From contig RWJK01001644.1 in assembly GCA_004335835.1 (NCBI GenBank), forward strand, positions 10,224-74,223: 64,000 nucleotides of DNA. Direction: 5' to 3'. The notes below the pieces were generated by a model. It was not told where the DNA came from and made no database searches. It saw only the letters and a program-made list of their open reading frames with translations. This DNA is from Scenedesmus sp. ARA3 (taxonomy: Eukaryota > Chlorophyta > Chlorophyceae > Sphaeropleales > Scenedesmaceae). The position numbers and the translations under genes were made by a program. Shown piece by piece: positions 10,793 to 22,558 of this stretch (position 1 is the first letter of the stretch; each line of letters begins with the position of its first letter).

Positions 10793-13023
10793 GTGGTGGT
10801 GGTGCTGATGCTGCGTGTGCTGCACGTGGTGCAGCAGCTGCTGCTGGTGCTGGTGCAAGTGATGGTGCTGGTGGTGCTGGTGCCGGTACTGCGCAGTGCC
10901 GTACCCTCCACTCGGGCCCCCCACACCCCTGCTGCCGCTGAAACCCGCACCAGCACCAGCGCCGCCGCTGCTGCCGCCCTCGGCATCATCGTCACCTCCA
11001 GCGCCTGCTGCTGCTGCTGCCGCCTCATCATCTACACTATGCAAGCTGCGTGTGCTGGGTGTGTAGATGTCGTCTGTGAGCTCCATTTCAGCTAGCCCCA
11101 GCCTGCACTCCACCATATCATCAGTGTAGGTGCAAGACCTGCCAATGTATTCCTCCTCACTCAGTGTGGTGGCTGTGCTGGCGCGGCTCTGGCGAGGCCT
11201 GAGGCCCATCACTGCCGGCGCTGCTGCTGCTGCTGCTGCTGCTGCAGCCGCCCCGGACTCTGCTGCAGCTGACCGCAACGGCACATCCGATGCTCGAGGC
11301 AGCACTAGCTGCTGCTGCTGCTGCGGAGGCAGCTGCTGGGGCAGCTGGGGCATCTGCAGCTGCACATGCTGCTGCTGCTGCATGCCTCCAGCAGGCATGG
11401 CCAATACTGAAGCTGTTGCTGCCCCTGCTGCTGCGGTAGCACTTGTGCCAGGCGCACCCTGCTGCTGCCGCTGCTGCTGCTGCTGCTGCTGCTGCTGCGC
11501 ACTGGCAACGGCGGGCAGCAGAACCTGAGCACCAGCATCGCCGCCTGTGGCACTGCTTCCGCTGCTTGAGCTACTGCTGTGACTGCTGCTGCTAGTGCGG
11601 CTGCCTCCAGCGCTTGCGCTGCCACCAGCAGCAGCTGCCTCCTCAGCCCTCCCCTGCAGATGTGACCTGGAGGCATGCAACAGCAGCTCACCACCAACAC
11701 CAGCTTGCACACCAACAGCTGCGGGTGCTGGCTCAATCTTCTCAGCAGCTGCTGAGCCCTCATCCCTGTTTGCTGTCTCCCTCTGCACGCCCTCCCCAGC
11801 AGCGGCTGTGCTAACACTGCCAGGGCGCTGTGCTGCTGCTGGTGCTGCTGGTGCTGCAGCTGCTCCTGCCTTTTCTCTGCTGCCAGCCGCCGCTCGCTCT
11901 GCGCTCTCAGTGCTGCCCACAGACACTGCACCGCCACCGCTGCTACTGCTGCTGATGCGCTGCTCGTTTGCAAAGGCTAGCGCAGCATCAATCAAGCCCT
12001 GGCTGCCCTGCTGCTCCAGCACAACAGGCGTGCCGGGAGTGCTCTCAAAGTGCGCACTCTCTGCTGTGTCGTAGCTGCTGAGAGAGCCAACTGACTGCAG
12101 AGGGCTGCCGCTTGAGCCTGCAGCAGAGCTCTGCTGCTTCAGCAAAGCCACCTGAGGGTGTGGCAGGGCCAGCTGCTGCTGACGCTGCTGCTGCTGCTGC
12201 TGTGGTGGCTGATGAGCACCCTGCACTTGCATCACACCTGTACCACGCTGCTCTGCAGCGGCTGGCTGTGCGGCAGCTGGATCGATGCTGTCGCCGTCTT
12301 GTTGCGCTGCCAGCACCTGCTCAGCGCCAGCAGCATCAGGTGCAGCAGCAGCAGCAGCTGCTGCTGCAGCCCCGCTGCCGCCACTGCTGCTGCCGTTGCG
12401 TGACCCAAGCAGTGCAGCCACGCCAGCTGCGCTGCCGCTGCCAGCAGCGCCGCCACCGCTCACAAAGCGTGACACAAACGGCACTGCCTTGGCTGACAGT
12501 GGCGTCTTTGGCGTCGCTGCGCGGCCCAAAGCAGCTGCTGCAACTGCTGCAGCAGATACTGCGCCACTTGCGCTTGGCATGCTGGCATCTGGCGCTGCTG
12601 GTATGACAAATGACAGCCCAGCAATCACCGCGGCTGAAGGTGCAGCAGCAGCAGCCTCCCCTGCTGGCACCTCAGGCACAGCAGGACCCAGGGTGCTGCT
12701 GCTAGCGTTGCTGCTGCTGCTGCTGCTATTGCCAGCTAAGCTGGGGTTTGTTGTGGTCCGGATAGGGGCCATGTGCTTTGGAACAGATGTAACAACAGCT
12801 GCACTAGGGTCTGCTACAGCACCAGCATCAGACTGTGCAGCAGCCTCCTCACCACCTGCTGTGTTGTCACTGCCCTGCTGCAACTCCTGGAGCTGCTGCT
12901 GCTGCTCGCTGCTGCTGCTCTCTGCTGCAGCACCTTGACCTGCACCAACCTCAGCCTCAGCAGCTGCCAGATCAATATCATCAGCATTGCTCACTGCCTG
13001 GCTCTCAACAACGCCTGCAGCGT

Positions 13024-13058
<35 letters not shown>

Positions 13059-14668
13059 CTGCTAGCTGCCTCTGGCAATGCCTCTCGTGGGCTAGGCTGC
13101 TGACTCAGTGGTATGCTTGGCGGGCTGAGGCGTGGGCTGGGCGCAGGGCTGGGGCCAGGCATACCTGCCAGTGCAGGAGACCTAGATGGGTCAGTCACAG
13201 ATACCCGCCTGTGCGGAGGCGTGTACTTGGGGACTGGCAGAGGCGCAGCAGCCTGCTGCGGTGGGCTATCAGGAGCAGGTGTTTGCTGCCTGTCCTGCTC
13301 CTGCTGCTGCAGTTCCTGCTGAGACTGCTGCTGCTGCTGCTGGCTGGCGCTAGGGCTTGCATTGGCCAGCCCAGCTGCCACCTGCCCTGAGCTTGCTGCA
13401 CTGGCAGCTACAGCAGGTGCTGCTGCCTGCAAAGCTGCAGCATCCATGCTGTTTTCAGCAGCCTGGCCTGCAGCAGCTGCTTGCTTGACCGGCGGCGGAG
13501 GAGGCGGCGGCGCCCTGCGCTCCCTACCTCCTGCACTCGACTGCTCCTGCAGCATCTGGTACTGCTGCTGCTGCTGTTGCTGCTGCAACAGCTGCTGCAG
13601 GAGAAGCTGCTGCTGTTGCTGTTGCTGCTGCTGCTGAGCGTTGGCTGCGGAAGAGAGCGCCTGCAGCAGCGCTTGCCCCTCTGCGTGCTGCTGGCCAGGC
13701 ACGGCCCCCATCTGCAGCAGCGTCTGCATGTGCTGGTCTACTGATGCAGGCCCCTGCTGAGCCTGGCCATCTGCCAGCAGCTGCTCCACCTGCCCCCGCA
13801 AGTCATCACTGAATGCGCCACCAGCCTGTGTTGCTGGGGCTGCTGCAGACACACTCAAGAATCCTGCCATGCCTGCAGCAGCTGCCGTTGCAGCTGCAGT
13901 CATGGCTGGAGTGGGTGCTACTAGAGGGAGCCCTGGAGCACTGAACTGCTGCTGCAGCGCTGCACGAGAGGCCACAATGCTGCCGTGCTGCTGCTGCTGC
14001 TGTTGCTGCTGCGGCCGCTGCTGGGCATGTACGCGCCCATACATGTAGCTCTTTGCCATGTGCAGGTTATGTGTCAGCTGTTCAAAATCGCCACACAGCA
14101 CGTCCTCTTGCTGCTGCTGCTGTTGCTGCTGTTGTTGTTGCAACAGCATCATCTGTTGCTGGTGCTGTTGGTGCTGCTGGCGCTGCTGCATTTGCTGCTG
14201 CAGCAGCAGCAAGTGAGGCTGCTGCTGCGCATCTACAGCAGCAGCAGCTGCAGCAGCAGCCAGGGCAGCAGGGTTCATGCCGTACCCCAGCAGCGGGTTT
14301 AGCAGTGCCTGCCCAGCGTATGCAGCCGCAGCTTGCTGCTTCATAGCTGCCATCGCTGCTGCTGCAGCTGCTGCATGCGCTGCACCAGCAGGGTCCGCCG
14401 CTGCCATGCCTGCTGCAGCTGCATTGATGATGTTGCCTGTACTGGCGCTGCGCTCCAGCCCCTGCGCTGAGTGGTGATGCAGCTCTGCATCAGCAACCAC
14501 AGCAGCCAAGTTGTTGCCAGCAGCACCAGCCGCAGCCGCAGCTGCTGCTGCTGCTGGGTCAAGCGAGAACTGATGGAGGCTTGGAGGCACGCTTGCAGGC
14601 CGCTGCATGAGCTCCAGCCGCTGCAAGGGCGTCAGCAGCAGCTGCTGCTGCTGTTGCTGCTGGCGGCG

Positions 14669-14699
<31 letters not shown>

Positions 14700-15601
14700 G
14701 CAAGCTGCTCCGAGTACTTCAGCAGCTGCTGCAGCAGTACCACCTGCTGCTGAGGCGGCTGCTGCAGCTGCTGCTGGACAGCACCCTCAGCAGCTGCCAC
14801 CTGAGATGCATTTGCAAATGGGCTAGCGACCTGCTGCTGCAGGCTGCCACTGCCCATACCAACCAGCCCCTCCTCGCCAGCTGCCAGCACAGCTGCTTTG
14901 ATCCTGTTGAAGTCGACAGCACCAGCTGCTGCTGACAGCTCCGGCTGCTGCAGCAGCACTGCCAGCTCCTGCAGCTCTTTGTCAGGCACTGCAGGAGGCA
15001 GCTCGCCTTCCAGCTCATTCTGACCCTGCTGCTGCTGCTCCTGCTGCTGCTGCTGCTCTGCAGCTGCAGCTGCTTCCTCTGCCTGCTCCTGCTGATCTTG
15101 AGCAGTCACAGGTCCGTTCATCACAGCAGCACCTGGCTCCTGCTTCTGCAGGGCAAAAGAACGAGTGTGTACCAGCAGCGCAGGGGCACAAGCGTCAGCA
15201 GGCATGTACATCTGGCATGCGACGCATCATGATCTGTGCAGTACATGCAGCGCTATTACGAGCACCAACACACAGTAAATTCAGCAACCATGTGGTGCCG
15301 CTGCTGAATAAAAGCGCTAATGAATCCTGCAAACCTACCATGGTCCGCCTGGGCCCTGAAGGGCTCCTTGGTACAGCCAGGTTTGCCATGGCCCGGTCAA
15401 TGGCAGCTGCAACATCCCGCTGACCCTCAGCATCATCTGCAGCTGCAGGCTCGTCATCAGCCACACTGTCTGCTGCCAGCTTGTCCTTGCTTACAGCGGG
15501 CAACTGAGGGCTGGCCTGCGGGTCATCAACAGACCCATCAGCAGCTGCAGGCACTTCCTGCTGCTGAAGCTGCTCTGGCTCCTGCTGCTCCGGCTGGCTT
15601 G

Positions 15602-15633
<32 letters not shown>

Positions 15634-15837
15634 AGCTGCGGCGGCTGGCTGGGCGGCTGCACTGATGCTGCTTGCGCGGCTGCTGAGGGGTCAGGCAGCC
15701 CCAGGTGCTTCGCCAGCAGCGCAGCCCGCTGCTCACGGGTGCTGGCTAGGAATGCCTCTAAGCTGATGCCCACACCTGCAAGCGCCTCAAGCAGTGCAGC
15801 TCCCAGGCTCTGCTGCTGCAATGACAACGGCGGCTGC

Positions 15838-15870
<33 letters not shown>

Positions 15871-16030
15871 AGCGCTTGCTGGCTGATGCCGCTGCCGTTG
15901 GCGAGCACTGCACCAGCTGGTTGTCCGGGGCCAGACTGCTGCCGCTGCATAGAGCTCTGCTGCTGCTCTGCAACCTCAGAACCAGCATGTTGCTGCTGCA
16001 ACTGCTGGCTGCTGCTCCTGTCTCTCGACA

Positions 16031-16124
<94 letters not shown>

Positions 16125-16276
16125 AGATGCACTCAACGCTGCCTGCTGAGCTTGGTGGTGCTGCAGTGCTGCCTGCGCCTGCAGCGGCAGCTGCAGCTGC
16201 AGGTGCTTGGGCAGGCGCGCCAGGGCCTCCAGTGGTGAAAGCACCTGCTCCCGGGGTTGCTGCCGCAACTGCGGTA

Positions 16277-16316
<40 letters not shown>

Positions 16317-19149
16317 CTGCTGCTTGGCTGCCGGTGTATGCTGCCTCAGCGCTGCATATGTATTCCTGAACAGCCTGTCCAGATCTTCAGCAGCAGCATC
16401 ACCGTCCTGCAGCAAAACACAGCAGCAATATGCCGGGCAGAAATACAATAACACTGAGTATACCATCAACCCGCACGCCAAGAACGCCTGCTGTGCGCAA
16501 CATCTGCATCTGGCTCTCACACTGCCTGCGAACAACCCGCCGACAGCGCATTGCAAGACAGGGCTTGCCACAGCAGCATCATGCTGCGCTTGTCCACCCC
16601 CCGCGCCAACGCCATCAGTGCCAAGCTGGAACAATATTGTGCATTGGCGCACCTTCAGCGCCACGCAGCGCAGCAGCGTAGCCGCGTGCCCGAACGCGCG
16701 CCTGATACGCGCAAAGCTGCTGCGCACCACGCTGCGGCCCAGGTTGTTGGTGGGCAGCAGCGGGTCCATGATGTTGAGGCAGCGGATCACAAAGGCGCGC
16801 GGCGCGCCCTCGCCCTTGCTGCTGGCCATCTCTGCTTTGAAGCGGCCCAGCGAGTCAGCCAGGCGGCTGTCCACCTCCAGCAGCGTGTGCTGCGGCGCCA
16901 GCGCGGCATCAGCTGCAGCAGCACAGCAGCACAGCATGGGGCACGTGGTGAATGAATGACCAGCAAGTGTTTGCAGATGTGAATGATCGCTGCATACGCA
17001 TGTGCCAGCTACACAATGAGCATGTTGGTGCACATGCCGCCAGTGCTGCTTGTTCTGCAGGCGTTGCTTCTCCTGCAAGCAGGGCATGCTCAGCATGCAT
17101 TACATGGGTCCAGCAAGCCAGCAAGTGCTGCATGTCTGTATTGAAAGCAGCTGAGACTCCCTGATGTTGCCAAATCCTGCAAGTGAGGCTGTCCACTGCT
17201 CGCTGAACTGGTTGTTGCTGTTGCTGCTGCTGCTGGTGGTGGTGCATATGCACTGAGCTGCACACCTGTGATGCCGCCACTGGGAATGTCCTTGAGCGGC
17301 ACAGGCCCCAGCAGGCTGAGGCAGTAGTGGTCCCAGTCAAAGTTGCTGAACTCAACCAGAAAGTTGTACAGCACCTGCAAGCCACAACACGGCACCAAGC
17401 AAAGGCACACAGCGTTAAGCATGCAGCAACACTACAGCGTGCAGCTGCACAGCCGCGAGAGAGACCACAGTGCAGAGACAAAGCAATGTAACAACAACAC
17501 AATCATACATGCTAACACTGATTGGCGCGCTGCTTCAATGACTCCTGCAGCTGCACAGTGGTGCACGCTGAGCAATCCTGCAAGCTGCACATCAGCTACT
17601 GCGGCCAGTACGTGCTCCTGCTGCTGCTGCTGCTGCCAGGCTGTGCTCACCGCCAGCGGGCTGTCCATGCTGCTGCTGTGGTACTTGTTGAACACGTACA
17701 GCACCAGCGTCTCCAGTGCATACGTGCTGATCAGCCCGTGGTGCGCACCCAGCAGCCTGCTCTCGTAGTAGCACCATGCCTTGATCTGCAGCAGCAAGGC
17801 CGCCAGAAACAGACAGAAAACGAGGTCCAGCAGGAGGGCAGATAAGGCAATGCTTCCACTATTGATGGTATTGCAGTCATGGATCTGGGTGCAAACAACA
17901 CATGACAAGAGCTGTGAATTTGTTGCAGCTGCTGGTGGAACATGCTGGTGGCACGCGCAACAGAACAATGCTGCGCCAACTGCTGCTGTTGCTGCTGTTT
18001 CGCTGGTGTGCGCACCAGGATGATGCTGCGCTTGAAGATGTTGCTGTTGCCGATCAGGCTGTTGATCTCCTCCAGGAAGTTGAGGGTGATCAGCCCGCCG
18101 ATCTGGTTGAACGAGATGTCCACCACAATGTTGTCCACCAAACACTTCAGCAGCTTCACCTGCGGCCGAGTAAGCACATACATGGCATGGGCACGTCGGG
18201 CACCGCATGGCGCAGCAGCTGCTGCACAGCTGCTAATAGGCGTTGCTAGGGGCCTCATGCTGAAGAACAGGGTGCCACAATCTACACCATCTGCTTGCAA
18301 ACCGCAACGCTGCCGGCAAGAAACCTGCAGGAAACCCCAGGGTAAGCAGTATGATAACAAAATAGCGCAGTAGCCTATTGCAGCTGTTCACTGCTGTAAT
18401 CAAGCAAACCAGTTTGAGCTATGGCCCTGCAAACGCCCAGCTGTTTAAAAGATTTAAGCGGGACATACATCTGCACCTTGCTGATGTGCTGCTGGCGCGG
18501 CCACCGCTGCAGGGCTTGCAGGATGCATCAAGCAACACTGCACACGCTTACACACCTCTGCATTGATCACTGTCACGTCCCCGATCTTGTAAGGGGCATT
18601 GCCGCTGCTCTGCTCATGCTCGATCACCGACTGCAGCTTGACTGCCCAGCTGTCACGGATAGACTGCGCTGTCTCTTGCGAGCAGAACACTGAGAGGTCA
18701 ATGTCACCATCTGGCAGGTATGTGCGCAGTGGCACAGAGCCAAACATGTAGGCATTGACCTGTCCGCAAGCAAGCCAGCCGCATGGAAAGCCACACAGCA
18801 GCAGTAGCAGGGAGTGGTGAGCAGAAGCAGAGGCAGTGCTATAGTGATGCTGCGCTTCTGCGCGGCCCACGAGCCCCCCACGCCAACTAATGTTAAAGTT
18901 TGACTTTAGTTGTGGGGCAACAGAGCCCTGAAGCTGCTGGCATGGTGGTTGGCAGGCTCGGGCAAGGCAAACGGGCCCCACCTGCTCCTCAGCGAAGGTC
19001 CTGGCGATGATCGTTCGAACGTACTCTTGAACTCCATATCTTCTAGCTACCGACTCTCTGCTAGGCCTGAGTGTGTCTATCAGACGACCGATGGCATTCT
19101 CAGCCTGTTCTGTGAAGCAGAGCTGATGCTCCATTGGAGCTCTTTTCAT
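4723..19149 (-). CDS. Giant PAP/OAS1-type nucleotidyltransferase with a Q/A/S-rich tail
   Basis: Nine exons on -: 19149-18982, 18759-18556, 18159-18016, 17785-17651, 17374-17266, 16912-16653, 16406-15339, 15145-8494 and 8327-4723. All phases match over 12,345 nt, giving 4,114 aa. Residues 1 to about 340 form a nucleotidyltransferase plus PAP/OAS1 substrate-binding region as in plant homologues: GSVPLRTYLPDGDIDL at 63-78 with the catalytic DxD pair D75/D77, the third acidic residue D138 in NIVVDISFNQ, then KAWCYYESRLLGAHHGL and NIMDPLLPTNNLGRSV. These enzymes add nucleotides to RNA 3' ends; the substrate here is unknown. The remaining 3,770 residues are Gln, Ala, Ser and Gly repeats coded by CAG/GCA/AGC triplets, mainly in exons of 1,068, 6,652 and 3,605 nt. 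Plant relatives also have disordered tails, but far shorter ones. The enzyme part is near certain. That the whole tail is translated follows from open frames and matching splice phases. Confidence 0.85.
16032..16124 (-). repeat. Pure (CAG)31 coding tract
   Basis: Thirty-one uninterrupted CTG units on + (CAG on -) encode Gln31 in exon 7 of the giant nucleotidyltransferase gene. It is the longest pure triplet run in the window and should be length-variable between strains. Confidence 0.95.
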
Positions 19150-19364
19150 GAATTTCAAAGAGACTCTTACATCGTTTTTGTTTGACGTTCACTTGCTTGC
19201 AGTGCAGTTTGCACAAGCCACTTCGCTACTCCCCAGCCTTATCGCAGCTTGGGTCGGCGACTAGTAAACTCTACGCGCACATGTAACAGCAATGAGCAGA
19301 GGTAATAGCGTAAATGAGATGGGAGTGGGCTCACCCCACATTGAACCACATGGCATGTGTTACA
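19150..19364. promoter_or_regulatory. Short divergent promoter region
   Basis: Only 215 bp separate the ATG of the nucleotidyltransferase gene (-) from the proposed ATG of the J-domain gene (+). Both 5' leaders and promoters must fit here, unless the J-domain gene starts at the later ATG at 19617. I see no clear TATA box. Confidence 0.45.
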
Positions 19365-22041
19365 ATGCCAGGCCGGCGTTTTGCTGGAGATCAAGGCGGT
19401 AGTCACTTGCAGGTACGTATTGCTTACACAGGAGGTGCTGCTTGACCCTGCTGGATGTGGTAGTTTGCTGCTGCTGGCCTCTGCTGCTGCCAGGCCTGCA
19501 CACTTGCAGGACTTTGGCTGTTCACTCAGACAGCCATGTTGATTGCAGTAGACTTTCAGCAGGCACCGTAAAGCCCTGGAAACGCTGCAGCTGCTCCTGC
19601 AACCCCAGGCACCAGCATGCTGCAGGTGTTGGGCAGCGTCTGGTCAGCACAGCTGGCAGGCTTGCACCAGCTGGCTGCGTGCACAGCAGAGGCCGCAACA
19701 CTAGCGGCAGTGTGCTGGGTCTCCACAAAGCGAGGAAAGAGGGCAAACTTCAAGGTGTGTTGGCCTGCTGCTAGCAATTGCCCAGGCTGTGTAAGTAGCT
19801 GTGGTGCTCCGTCCAGGTCTTTGCACCTTGCTCAGGCTCCACACCCAAAGCAGCTCATTACAGCACATGCATCTCCACCTAGCTCCCACCCTCAGCATAT
19901 GGCTACCGGCCAAGCTGGAAGAGGATGATTGTAGGCCTCAGATGCAGCAATTCTGGCGTATGCTGAGCCTGCCGCCCGCGGCCCTGCCCGCGTTGCTGCT
20001 GTCTGCAGAACTACGACCACCTTTTGGAGCAGTGGAAGCGCAGCCAGCCAGGTGGCACCAGCAGCAGCAGCAGCAGCAGCATGTCACGCCGGGGCGGCAG
20101 ACATGCAGCAAGCAGCCACTGGGATGCTGCAGCAGCAGGTGAGGGTGCAAGGCTCGGTCTTGCAAAGCGCAATGGCAGGTTGTGAGGAAACAATCCTGCA
20201 GGCAGTACTCTGTTGCCTGCTGCTTAAGCAGCCAGCCCAGTTGTTGCACACCACCTCACAAGCATGTGATGTGCTGCGGTGCCACGCGCTGAATCAAGTG
20301 GCGCGTACTTGACATATGTCACCAAAGCCTGTATTCCAACACCAACTTATCACCTGTATTGCTTGGCTGTTCTGCCTTGACGCAACAGACCCCTTCTACA
20401 GCAGCAGCAGGAGCAGCAGCAAGGGGGCGTCCAAGACAGCCCGGCAGCAGGCTGCTCGCAAGCAGCGCAGCAAAGCAAGCAAGGCAACTGCCGACTTCAA
20501 GTGGAGGGGCGCATGGCAGCAGCACACCTGGTCAGACGCAGCGCGCGCACAGGCAGCAGCAGCAGCACAGCTCGATCCCGAGGAGCTGCACAACTTAGTG
20601 TTTGGACAGGATGAGGAAGATTTGTTCGGCAGCAGCAGCAGTGGCAGCGGCAGCAGCAAAGACAAGCGTCGGCAGCGGCGCGAGCAGCGGCGGCGAGCGC
20701 GGCGGCTGCAGGCTGCTGCTGCGCGGCAGCGTGCAGCCGGCACCAGCTTTGGCTATGCAGAATATGCCTACTGGTCTGATGATGATGAGGATGATGCCAG
20801 CAGTGATGAGGAGGGTTACTGGCAAGCTTACAGCAACCACGGGCAGCAGCGGCAGCGGCAGCGGCAGCAGCAGCAGCAGGACTGGTGGGGTGCTGATCAC
20901 ACTGGCAGGCCAGACTGGCAGTGGTGGACTGAGGAGCAGGAGCGGTGAGCAGCAGGTTGTCTGGTAGAGCTGTGTGCTGCTACAGTGATAATGATGAGTG
21001 ATGATGTATGGGATGTACTATCAGCAGTGTATGCATGCAGCAGTCCGCAGATGCACTTGCTGTTTGCGGCACAGATCATGTTATGCGTACTTTGATCACG
21101 CGGAAGTTTGCAGGGCGTTGCACTGCGCCTTTCTCACACTTTGTGCACAATGTGACACGTGCATTGTCCAAAGATCATGTGCTGTGCTACATTGCTGCTG
21201 CTACGCTGTATCAGGCAATGGTTTGAGCAGACGTGGCAGCAGCAGGAAGGCCGGCAAGGCTGGCAGCGGCAGCAGCAAGGCAGCTCAAAGCGGAGCGGCA
21301 ACAGCAGCAGCAGCAGCAGCAGGCCATGGTGGGAGCAGTTCCAGCAGAACTATCAGCAACAGCAACAGAACTATCAGCAGCAGCAAAAGCAGCATGCATC
21401 TGGCTATCAGCAGCACCACAGGCAGCAGCAGCACCAGCAGCAGCAGAGCTACTACCACCGTCAGCAGCAGCAGCAGCAAAGCAGCCAGCAGGACGTTTCT
21501 GGCATCAGACATCCACACTGTGAGTTGTCCGACACAAGGGTAGCTAATGCATCTGCAGCAGGAACAATAGCCTGAAGCCAGTCTGTTTATCAGTAGATGT
21601 TCTCTGTAAAATGCATGGTTCTTTTGCAGCTGATGTCCGCCGATGTCTGCAAGTGAGCGATGTGGTGGCCTGATTTCTGTCATCTGTTGTCTTCCATGCT
21701 GGGCTGCTTCATCGCCCCATTTAAGCGCGCACACATGCTACTCCCGCTACACCATCACAAGCAGCAGACACCAACAAATGCTGTGTTCGTCTGCTGCACC
21801 TCCGCTGCACCTCCGCTGCAACATCCTGTCCTGCTTTGCAGCCGTGCTGCAGCACCTGGCAGCGCTGGGGCTGCCCTCCAATGCAGCGCTGCAGCGAGCG
21901 CAGATCAAGGCGGCCTTCCACAAGGCAGCCATGCAGTGGCACCCCGACAAGCACCCAGAGCCGGCTGCCAAGGCCACAGCAGAGGCCAGGTTCAAGCTGG
22001 TGAAGGAAGCCTACGAGAGCCTGGTGGTGCAAGCAGCGTGA
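19365..22041 (+). CDS. J-domain (DnaJ) protein with C-terminal J domain and Gln/Trp-rich body
   Basis: Exons 19365-19412, 19626-19754, 20009-20138, 20389-20944, 21215-21519 and 21842-22041 give 455 aa with consistent phases. The last exon encodes a compact J domain: a helix, then KAAFHKAAMQWHPDKH with the invariant HPD, then EARFKLVKEAYESL. J proteins stimulate Hsp70 ATPase through HPD. There is no Gly/Phe or zinc-finger region, so this is a type III (class C) protein with the J domain at the end. The body is Ser/Lys-rich, then acidic (SDDDEDDASSDEE), then Gln-rich with recurrent Trp such as DWQWWTEEQE and RPWWEQF. The N-terminus is uncertain: the first exon ends in an ideal CAG|GTACGT donor, but an in-frame ATG at 19617 would give 442 aa without it. 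The client of the chaperone is unknown. Confidence 0.7.
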
Positions 22042-22057
22042 TGCTGCTAGGGCCGCT

Positions 22058-22165
22058 TGCAGTGGCACGCTGTAGCAGAGTGTTATGGCGGTGTGCAGTG
22101 TCAAGGTGTAGCAGAGTGTGATAGCGGCATGCAGTGGCGAGGTGTAGCAGAGTGTTGCAGGGTCT
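22058..22165. repeat. 36-bp minisatellite, three copies
   Basis: Units beginning TGCAGTG at 22058, 22094 and 22130 share the core GTAGCAGAGTGT. It starts 17 bp after the stop codon of the J-domain gene, so it is probably in the 3' UTR. Confidence 0.85.
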
Positions 22166-22558
22166 GCAGGAAGCCATTCGAAGCTTATGCTGCAGCAGTC
22201 CAGGGGGCTGTAGATCGAGGCTGGGGATTCAACGCTGTGGAAGGCAATGGATGCGTCCTGGCATGCCTTGGACTGCCTTGTGATGGACCGCCTTGTGGTT
22301 CAGGGTGCAAGGCTCTAGCTGATTGTAACGATTCATGTGTTGGTTTGTGAGGACTTCACACATCCAGTTCAGTTGGCCTGAGCAAGCCATCGCATGGGAT
22401 GTGCGGCCAGCAACGTTGACCCGGGATGAAAGTGTTGTGTTACCGCACCAGCAATCATTACGCTCAGCGGCTTGTGTAACCAGCGCTGACCATAATTCTT
22501 GATGGATGCAGGCACACAGCGGCACATCATGCACACTCAGTAGAGAGAGGCTCTCTCC
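22166..22558. other. Convergent 3' spacer
   Basis: Lies between the ends of two converging genes and probably holds both 3' UTRs. No exon is supported. Confidence 0.5.

Noticed and set aside
4723..15145. Two or three separate polyQ genes instead of one giant gene
   Set aside because: The frames end exactly at splice donors and resume at acceptors in matching phase (8494/8327, 15339/15145), and no promoter-like gap or good independent start separates them. Only transcripts could prove this.
5000..16200. CRISPR-like array of regularly spaced repeats
   Set aside because: The repeats are CAG/CTG codon runs without a conserved repeat-spacer pattern, in a eukaryotic intron-rich setting.
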